Shown: in pieces, positions 54,107 to 61,553 of the stretch
Numbering within the stretch: the stretch's first letter is position 1
How the letters are laid out: every line of letters begins with the position of its first letter
From: Streptococcus infantis
Lineage (GTDB): Bacteria > Bacillota > Bacilli > Lactobacillales > Streptococcaceae
Assembly: GCF_019929575.1 (NCBI RefSeq)
Contig: NZ_JAHZPU010000006.1
Location: 17,498-81,497, forward strand
Direction: 5' to 3'
Length of the DNA stretch: 64,000 bases
Translations under genes and position numbers: made by a program
The notes under the pieces: model-generated
Seen by the model: only the letters and a program-made list of their open reading frames with translations
Databases searched by the model: none
Told to the model about the DNA's origin: nothing

Positions 54107-57100
54107 ATGAAACAATATTTTTTAGAAAAAGGTCGAATATTTAGTATTCGTAAACTGACTGTTGGTGTTGCTTCTGTAGCAGTCGGTCTTGCTTTTTTTG
54201 CATCTGGTAATGTTGCGGCTAATGAACTCGCGACAGAGCCAAAACTAGAAGTAGAAGGTCAAGCGAAAGAAGTGACAGATGTAGATCGTGAAAAAGTAGA
54301 GGCAGTTAAAGAAGAAGTAACTGAAAAAACAGAAGCTGCTGCTGAAAAAGTGGCAGAGGAAGGAAAAACTGCTGAAGTGGCTGGCGATTTACTTCCTGAA
54401 GAAATCCCTGACCGTGCTTATCCTGATACACCAGTGAAAAAAGTTGATACATCAGCTATTGTATCAGAAAAAGATAGCCCACAAGTAGAGACTGAAAGCA
54501 TCTTAAAAGCGAAGAAAGAAACTCCAACTGAAGCTGGAAAAGAAAATAGAGCCATTATCAATGGTGGACAAGACCTTAAACGCATCAATTATGAAGGGCA
54601 ACCAGCTACATCAGCAGCGATGGTTTATACAACTTTTAGCTCACCTCTGGCAAATGGTGGTAGTCAGCGTTACCTTAACTCGGGATCTGGTATCTTTGTT
54701 GCTCCAAATATCATCTTGACAGTAGCTCATAATTTCTTGGTTAAGGATGCAGATACTAATGCTGGCTCTATCCGTGGTGGTGATACGGCTAAGTTCTACT
54801 ACAATGTAGGTTCAAATACTGCTAAGAATAATTCTTTACCAACTTCAGGAAATACTGTTTTGTTCAAGGAAAAGGATATTCACTTCTGGAATAAAGAAAA
54901 ATTCGGTGAAGGCTATAAAAATGACCTAGCCTTGGTTGTAGCCCCAGTTCCGCTTTCAATTGCTAGTCCAAATAAGGCTGCTACCTTTACTCCTCTAGCA
55001 GAGCATCGAGAATACAAAGCTGGTGAACCTGTTAGCACAATCGGTTACCCTACAGATTCAACATCTCCAGAATTGAAGGAGCCAATTGTTCCAGGTCAAT
55101 TGTATAAGGCGGACGGTGTCGTTAGAGATACTGAGAAGTACAATGAAAATGGCGCTGTAGGTGTTACCTATCGTTTGACTTCTGTTTCTGGTCTTTCAGG
55201 CGGTGGTATCATCAACGGTGATGGTAAGGTTATCGGTATTCACCAACGTGGTACTGTTGACAATATGAACATCGCTGAAAAAGATCGCTTTGGAGGAGGG
55301 CTTGTCCTCTCGCCAGAACAATTGGCATGGGTCAAAGAAATCATTGACAAGTACGGTGTTAAAGGTTGGTATCAAGGTGATAATGGCAATCGTTATTACT
55401 TCACGCCAGAGGGGAAAATGCTCAGAAATGAGACGGCAGTAATCGGTGAAAACAAATACTCCTTCGATGAAAGCGGTGTTGCAACTCTCCTTGAAGGTGT
55501 TGACTATGGACGAGTTGTTGTTGAACACCTAGACCAAAATGATAATCCAGTCAAAGAAAACGATACTTTTGTTGAAAAGACAGAAGTTGGAACTCAGTTT
55601 GACTATAACTATAAAACAGAAATTGAGAAGACTGATTTCTACAAGAAGAATAAAGAAAAATATGAGATTGTATCGATTGATGGCAAAGTCGTCAATAAAC
55701 AGTTGAAAGATGCTTGGGAAGATGATTATAGCGTTGTGAGTAAGGCTCCTGCAGGAACTCGTGTCATCAAGGTGGTTTATAAGGTCAATAAAGGTTCCTT
55801 TGATGTTCATTACCGCTTGAAAGGTACAGACCAAGAATTAGCAACTGCAACTGTGGACAATAATGAAGGTAAGGAATACGATGTTTCCTTTGTTCATAGA
55901 TTCCAAGCCAAAGAAATTGCAGGATATCGTGCAGTCAATGCAAGTCAAGAAGCAACCATCCAACATAAAGGAGTGAACCAAGTTATTTTTGAATACGAAA
56001 AAATTGAAGATCCAAAACCAGTAACTCCTGTAACTCCAGTGGTTGATCCAAAAGACGAAGAAACAGAAATTGGAAACTACGGACCACTTCCAAGCAAGGC
56101 TCAATTGGACTATCACAAGGAAGAATTGGCAGCCTTCATCCATTATGGTATGAATACGTATACCAACTCTGAGTGGGGGAACGGTAGAGAAAATCCTCAA
56201 AACTTTAACCCAACTAACCTTGATACAGACCAGTGGATTAAGACTTTGAAGGATGCTGGATTCAAACGAACAATCATGGTTGTAAAACACCACGACGGTT
56301 TTGTGATTTATCCATCTAAATACACAGACCACACGGTAGCTGCAAGTCCATGGAAAGATGGTAAGGGAGACCTTCTCGAAGAAATCTCTAAATCAGCGAC
56401 TAAGTATGATATGAATATGGGTGTTTACCTATCACCATGGGACGCAAACAACCCTAAATATCATGTTTCAACTGAAAAAGAGTACAACGAATACTATCTC
56501 AACCAACTGAAAGAAATCCTTGGCAATCCTAAATACGGAAACAATGGTAAATTTATCGAAGTATGGATGGACGGTGCGCGTGGTAGTGGAGCTCAAAAAG
56601 TAACCTACACCTTTGACGAATGGTTCAAGTACATCAAGGAAGCTGAAGGAGATATCGCTATCTTCTCTGCTCAACCAACAAGTGTCCGTTGGATCGGTAA
56701 TGAACGTGGTATCGCTGGAGATCCAGTTTGGCATAAGGTTAAGAAAGCTAAAATCACTGATGATGTGAAGAATGACTATCTCAACCATGGGGATCCAGAA
56801 GGAGATATGTACTCAGTCGGTGAAGCAGACGTTTCTATCCGTTCAGGTTGGTTCTACCATGATAATCAACAACCAAAATCAATCAAAGATTTGATGGATA
56901 TCTACTTCAAGTCTGTTGGTCGTGGAACGCCACTTCTTCTCAATATTCCACCAAACAAAGAAGGTAAATTCGCAGATGCAGACGTGGCGCGTTTGAAAGA
57001 ATTCCGCGCAACCTTGGATCAAATGTATGCGACTGACTTTGCCAAGGGAGCAACTGTAACAGCAAGCTCTACCCGTAAGAATCACTTGTATCAAGCGAAC

Positions 57101-60100
57101 AACCTAACAGATGGTAAGGATGATACTAGTTGGGCATTGTCAAATGATGCCAAGACAGGTGAATTTACTGTCGATCTCGGTCAAAAGAGACGCTTTGACG
57201 TAGTCGAACTCAAAGAAGATATTGCTAAAGGTCAACGTATCTCTGGATTTAAGGTTGAAGTTGAGCTCAATGGTCGCTGGGTTCCATATGGAGAAGGTTC
57301 GACTGTTGGTTATCGTCGTCTCGTCCAAGGTCAACCTGTGGAAGCACAAAAGATTCGTGTGACTATCACGAATTCACAAGCAACTCCTATTTTGACAAAC
57401 TTCTCTGTTTATAAGACACCAAGTAGCATCGAAAAAACAGATGGCTATCCTCTAGGCTTGGATTACCATTCAAATACAACAGCTGATAAAGCAAATACAA
57501 CCTGGTATGACGAATCTGAAGGCGTTCGTGGAACATCCATGTGGACCAATCAAAAAGATGCTAGCGTAACCTACCGCTTCAATGGAACTAAGGCTTATGT
57601 CGTATCTACAGTGGATCCAAATCACGGTGAAATGTCAGTTTATGTGGATGGTCAAAAGGTTGCAGACGTACAAACTAATAATGCGGCTCGTAAACGTAGC
57701 CAGATGGTTTATGAAACAGATGACTTGGCTCCAGGTGAACACACCATCAAACTCGTCAACAAAACTGGCAAAGCTATTGCAACTGAAGGTATCTACACGC
57801 TCAATAATGCTGGTAAAGGTATGTTTGAGTTGAAAGAAACTACCTATGAAGTCCAAAAAGGACAACCAGTTACTGTAACCATTAAACGTGTTGGTGGTAG
57901 CAAAGGAGCTGCAACAGTCCATGTCGTGACTGAACCAGGAACAGGGGTTCACGGTAAGGTTTATAAGGATACAACAGCTGATTTGACTTTCCAAGAAGGT
58001 GAAACAGAAAAGACTTTGACAATTCCAACAATTGACTTTACGGAGCAAGCTGACTCTATCTTTGACTTCAAAGTGAAAATGACGAGTGCTTCAGATGAGG
58101 CTTTGCTTGGCTTTGCTTCAGAAGCAACGATTCGAGTGATGAAAGCTGAATTGCTTCAAAAAGATCAAGTCAGTCATGATGATCAGGCCAGTCAACTTGA
58201 CTATAGTCCAGGTTGGCACCATGAAACCAATTCATCAGGTAAATACCAAAACACTGAGTCTTGGGCGTCATTTGGTCGTTTAACAGAAGAGCAAAAGAAA
58301 AATGCTAGTGTAACAGCCTACTTCTACGGTACAGGTTTAGAAATTAAAGGTTTTGTAGACCCAGGTCATGGTATCTACAAGGTGACGTTAGACGGTAGAA
58401 GAGTCGAGTATCAAGATGGTCTAGGTAATGCGTCTGAATACAACGGTAAGAAGTACTTCAGTGGTACAGCTGCCACACGTCAAGGTGATCAGACTCTCGT
58501 TCGTCTAACAGGACTTGAAGAGGGATGGCATGCTGTAACCTTGCAATTGGATCCAAAACGTAATGATACTACGAAAAATATTGGTATCCAAGTTGACCAG
58601 TTTATCACTCATGGAGAAGATAGTGCTCTTTATACCAAAGAAGAGTTGCTTCAAGCCATGAAGAACTGGAAGGATGAGTTGGTTAAGTTTGACCAGACAA
58701 GCTTGAAGAATACTCCAGAGGCACGTCAAGCCTTCAAGTCAAACTTGGACAAATTATCTGAGCAACTTTCAGCAAGTGATGCAAATGCACAAGAAGTTCT
58801 GAAAACAGCTACAGCCTTGCAAACGATCCTTGATAAGGAAGAAAACTACGGTGTAGAAGAAACCCCAGCCCAACCAGAAGAGCCTAACTATGACAAGGCT
58901 ATGGCAAGTTTGGCAGAGGCCATTCAAAACAAGAGCAAGGAACTAGGTGATGATAAGGAAGCTAAGAAGAAACTAGTTGAGTTATCAGAGCAAGCTCTTA
59001 CTGCTATTGAATCAGCCAAGACACAAGATGCAGTAGATAAAGCCTTGCAAGCGGCTCTAACTTCTATCAACCAGCTTCAAGCGACTCCGAAAGAGGATCC
59101 AAAACCAGAGGAGCCAGCTCAACCAGAAGAGTCTAAGATTGACTACGATAAGGCTATGGCAAGTTTGGCAGAGGCCATTCAAAACAAGAGCAAGGAACTA
59201 GGTGATGATAAGGAAGCTAAGAAGAAACTAGTTGAGTTATCAGAGCAAGCTCTTACTGCTATTGAATCAGCCAAGACACAAGATGCAGTAGATAAAGCCT
59301 TGCAAGCAGCTCTAACTTCAATCAACCAACTTCAAGCGACTCCAAAAGAGGAACCAAAACCAGAGGAGCCAGCTCAACCAGAAGAGTCTAAGATTGACTA
59401 CGATAAGGCTATGGCAAGTTTGGCAGAGGCCATTCAAAACAAGAGCAAGGAACTAGGTAGCGATAAAGAAGCTAAGAAGAGACTAGTTGAGTTATCAGAA
59501 CACGCCATCGCAGCGATTGAAGCAGCCAAGACACAGGATGCAGTAGACAAAGCCTTGCAAGAAGCTCTAACTTCTATCAACCAACTTCAAGCGACTCCGA
59601 AAGAGGATCCGAAACCAGAGCAGCCAGCCCAACCAGAAGAGCCTAAGATTGACTACGACAAGGCTATGGCAAGTTTGGCAGAGGCTATTCAAAACAAGAG
59701 CAAGGAACTAGGTGACGATAAGGAAGCTAAGAAGAAACTAGTTGAGTTGTCAGAGCAAGCTCTCGCAGCGATCGAAGCAGCCAAGACACAAGATGCAGTA
59801 GATAAAGCCTTACAAGCAGCTCTAACTTCAATCAACCAACTTCAAGCTGCTCCGAAAGAGGAAGTGAAACATTCAACAGTTCCAACTGAAGGAGATAAGG
59901 TCTTAGTTCAAACGCAACCAAGTTTTGAAGTAACGACAGAACCAATCGCCTTTAATACTGTTCGTCGTGAGAATGCCTTCCTAGCTAAAGGTAAGGAACA
60001 AGTTGTTTCAGATGGTAAAGCAGGTCAAATAACGACTTATGTAGAAGTAGATGGAGATACACGTAAGACAGTTAAGGTTGAACGTGAAGACGCACAAGAT

Positions 60101-60877
60101 CGTGTCATCGAAGTTGGTACTTATGAAGGGACATCTGAGCCAGCTGAAGGCGTTAAAGAATTGAGCTTTACTCAACCAAGTCTTGAAGTGGTAGAAGAAG
60201 CCATCAACTTCAAGACAGTTAAACAAGAAGATCCAACTCTGCCAGAAGGTGAAACTCGTGTAACTCAGGTAGGTCGCGCAGGCAAGGAACGTATCTTAAC
60301 AGAAGTAGCACCAGATGGAAGCCGTATTGAAAAACTGCGTGAAGTTGTTGAAGTGGCGCAAGATGAGATTGTGCTAGTCGGAACTAAGAAAGAAGAATCA
60401 GGTAAAACAGAGGCAGCTATCCATGAAGTACCAGAGTTCACAGGTGGCGTAAATGGTTTGGAAGCAGCTATCCATGAAGTACCAGAGTTTACTGGTGGTG
60501 TAAATGGTTTGGAAGCAGCTATCCATGAAGTACCAGAGTTTACTGGTAGTGTGAATGGCTCTGAAGCAGCTGTCCACAGAGTTCCAAACTTTGAAGGAGG
60601 AGTTCCTGGTGGACAAGCACCTATTCATCAAGTACCTGGATTTGCTGGAGGTGTAAATGGTTTGGAAGCAGCTATCCATGAAGTCACTACACACAAGGAT
60701 GAGCAGTCACATGTGGTTCAAGCTATATCACAAGATAAGACTTATCAAGCACCTGCAAATCGTCAACATAGTCTCCCTGAAACAGGCGCTAAAGAAACGG
60801 CTACTCTCGCAAGCTTGGGCGCTGTAGGAGCACTTCTTGGTCTAGCTGCAATGGGAAAGAAAAAAGAAGACGAATAG
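54107..60877 (+). CDS. Wall-anchored multidomain protein: trypsin/V8-like protease plus GH29 alpha-L-fucosidase
   Basis: A 2256-residue surface protein. Order: YSIRK signal (FSIRKLTVGVASVAVG); Glu-rich linker; serine protease (about 165-410) with triad His208 (TVAHN), Asp273 (NDLAL) and Ser364 (SGLSGGG); a short choline/glucan-binding-like repeat (about 419-456); two MucBP-like segments (468-631); GH29 fucosidase (658-975) with nucleophile Asp822 in EVWMDGARG; F5/8-type CBM32 (973-1108); a jelly-roll module (1112-1240); Calx-beta (1241-1348); a second jelly-roll (1362-1510); a helical FIVAR-like segment, then four 85-residue FIVAR repeats (1595-1921); two G5 domains (1926-2095); 17-residue stalk repeats; LPETG. 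ATG 54107 follows AGGAG; a TTG at 54104 precedes it. It probably removes fucose from, and may cleave, host glycoproteins. Protease specificity is unknown. Confidence 0.88.
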   Translation: MKQYFLEKGRIFSIRKLTVGVASVAVGLAFFASGNVAANELATEPKLEVEGQAKEVTDVDREKVEAVKEEVTEKTEAAAEKVAEEGKTAEVAGDLLPEEIPDRAYPDTPVKKVDTSAIVSEKDSPQVETESILKAKKETPTEAGKENRAIINGGQDLKRINYEGQPATSAAMVYTTFSSPLANGGSQRYLNSGSGIFVAPNIILTVAHNFLVKDADTNAGSIRGGDTAKFYYNVGSNTAKNNSLPTSGNTVLFKEKDIHFWNKEKFGEGYKNDLALVVAPVPLSIASPNKAATFTPLAEHREYKAGEPVSTIGYPTDSTSPELKEPIVPGQLYKADGVVRDTEKYNENGAVGVTYRLTSVSGLSGGGIINGDGKVIGIHQRGTVDNMNIAEKDRFGGGLVLSPEQLAWVKEIIDKYGVKGWYQGDNGNRYYFTPEGKMLRNETAVIGENKYSFDESGVATLLEGVDYGRVVVEHLDQNDNPVKENDTFVEKTEVGTQFDYNYKTEIEKTDFYKKNKEKYEIVSIDGKVVNKQLKDAWEDDYSVVSKAPAGTRVIKVVYKVNKGSFDVHYRLKGTDQELATATVDNNEGKEYDVSFVHRFQAKEIAGYRAVNASQEATIQHKGVNQVIFEYEKIEDPKPVTPVTPVVDPKDEETEIGNYGPLPSKAQLDYHKEELAAFIHYGMNTYTNSEWGNGRENPQNFNPTNLDTDQWIKTLKDAGFKRTIMVVKHHDGFVIYPSKYTDHTVAASPWKDGKGDLLEEISKSATKYDMNMGVYLSPWDANNPKYHVSTEKEYNEYYLNQLKEILGNPKYGNNGKFIEVWMDGARGSGAQKVTYTFDEWFKYIKEAEGDIAIFSAQPTSVRWIGNERGIAGDPVWHKVKKAKITDDVKNDYLNHGDPEGDMYSVGEADVSIRSGWFYHDNQQPKSIKDLMDIYFKSVGRGTPLLLNIPPNKEGKFADADVARLKEFRATLDQMYATDFAKGATVTASSTRKNHLYQANNLTDGKDDTSWALSNDAKTGEFTVDLGQKRRFDVVELKEDIAKGQRISGFKVEVELNGRWVPYGEGSTVGYRRLVQGQPVEAQKIRVTITNSQATPILTNFSVYKTPSSIEKTDGYPLGLDYHSNTTADKANTTWYDESEGVRGTSMWTNQKDASVTYRFNGTKAYVVSTVDPNHGEMSVYVDGQKVADVQTNNAARKRSQMVYETDDLAPGEHTIKLVNKTGKAIATEGIYTLNNAGKGMFELKETTYEVQKGQPVTVTIKRVGGSKGAATVHVVTEPGTGVHGKVYKDTTADLTFQEGETEKTLTIPTIDFTEQADSIFDFKVKMTSASDEALLGFASEATIRVMKAELLQKDQVSHDDQASQLDYSPGWHHETNSSGKYQNTESWASFGRLTEEQKKNASVTAYFYGTGLEIKGFVDPGHGIYKVTLDGRRVEYQDGLGNASEYNGKKYFSGTAATRQGDQTLVRLTGLEEGWHAVTLQLDPKRNDTTKNIGIQVDQFITHGEDSALYTKEELLQAMKNWKDELVKFDQTSLKNTPEARQAFKSNLDKLSEQLSASDANAQEVLKTATALQTILDKEENYGVEETPAQPEEPNYDKAMASLAEAIQNKSKELGDDKEAKKKLVELSEQALTAIESAKTQDAVDKALQAALTSINQLQATPKEDPKPEEPAQPEESKIDYDKAMASLAEAIQNKSKELGDDKEAKKKLVELSEQALTAIESAKTQDAVDKALQAALTSINQLQATPKEEPKPEEPAQPEESKIDYDKAMASLAEAIQNKSKELGSDKEAKKRLVELSEHAIAAIEAAKTQDAVDKALQEALTSINQLQATPKEDPKPEQPAQPEEPKIDYDKAMASLAEAIQNKSKELGDDKEAKKKLVELSEQALAAIEAAKTQDAVDKALQAALTSINQLQAAPKEEVKHSTVPTEGDKVLVQTQPSFEVTTEPIAFNTVRRENAFLAKGKEQVVSDGKAGQITTYVEVDGDTRKTVKVEREDAQDRVIEVGTYEGTSEPAEGVKELSFTQPSLEVVEEAINFKTVKQEDPTLPEGETRVTQVGRAGKERILTEVAPDGSRIEKLREVVEVAQDEIVLVGTKKEESGKTEAAIHEVPEFTGGVNGLEAAIHEVPEFTGGVNGLEAAIHEVPEFTGSVNGSEAAVHRVPNFEGGVPGGQAPIHQVPGFAGGVNGLEAAIHEVTTHKDEQSHVVQAISQDKTYQAPANRQHSLPETGAKETATLASLGAVGALLGLAAMGKKKEDE
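58889..59870 (+). repeat. Four 255-bp tandem repeats (FIVAR domains)
   Basis: Units begin at 58889, 59144, 59399 and 59654, exactly 255 bp apart, each encoding YDKAMASLAEAIQNKSKELG and a Pro-rich PKPEEPAQPEE spacer. Long stretches are identical at DNA level, so recombination can change the copy number. Confidence 0.95.
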
Positions 60878-61018
60878 AATCTGTCTAACTCAAGAAATAC
60901 TGTTGAGGAAGTATAGATTTTGTGGAAATTATTGCAGAATATTAGCATTATTTAAACAAACTGCTGTAATAACTGTCCAAACTTTAGAGATTGAAAATAA
61001 TAACTAATCTCAATTATA

Positions 61019-61074
61019 AAAAGCGAACAAAATGAGTTTTCTGAGAGTCAGAATTCCGTCTTGTTCGCTTTTTT
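61019..61074. terminator. Terminator after the protease-fucosidase gene
   Basis: AAAAGCGAACAA pairs with TTGTTCGCTTTT around a 30-nt partly paired loop; T6 follows, A run precedes, so it may work both ways. Confidence 0.75.
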
Positions 61075-61491
61075 GTCTCTTCGTCAATTGTGGTGAGCTA
61101 GAATTTAGTCAAGGTTGAGAGTGCTAGGTATTTGCTTCTTAGGGATGTAGCCAAGTTTTACAAGGATGTAAATCTTTAGACGGCCTAGACTCAAGTAGCT
61201 ACCTCTCAAGAGTGAACAAACTATTCACAGGCTGATAGTTATGCATGTTTAAGCTTTTATAATAGATTCTAGAAGGCTTGGATTGCGTTTTCTACTATAC
61301 TATCCAGTTCGATTTTTGCAGTTCAGGTTTATGCTTGGTACAGTATGGGACAAGTGTTTAGAAGAGTGATTATCCTTGTACACAAGTGTCCACTTTTACA
61401 ATTTTTCATGACTTTAAAAAGTTAGTATTTTATAGCTTTTGTGCTGAACTTCTCCGTTTTATAGTATTTAAGTGGTTTAAGGTCAAATTGC

Positions 61492-61519
61492 TTGCTTTTG
61501 TCTACTAATCATGTATAAT
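61492..61519 (+). promoter_or_regulatory. Promoter of the adhesin gene
   Basis: TTGCTT, 16 bp, TATAAT (61514-61519), 34 nt before the ATG; AAAGGAG precedes the start codon. Confidence 0.6.
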
Positions 61520-61553
61520 GGGGGTGGATAATAATAAAAAAAAGGAGACTGCA

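Larger units (their letters stand above)
60878..61553. other. 676-bp intergenic region
   Basis: The left part holds a terminator-like stem AAAAGCGAACAA (from 61019) / TTGTTCGCTTTT (to about 61074). The rest, about 61080-61480, is AT-rich with no ORF I can support and no recognised repeat. The adhesin promoter lies at the right end. Confidence 0.6.

Noticed and set aside
61467..61481. TTTAAG-TGG-TTTAAG direct repeat resembling a CiaR site before the adhesin promoter
   Set aside because: The CiaR site as I know it has a 5-bp spacer; here it is 3 bp, so I do not call it.
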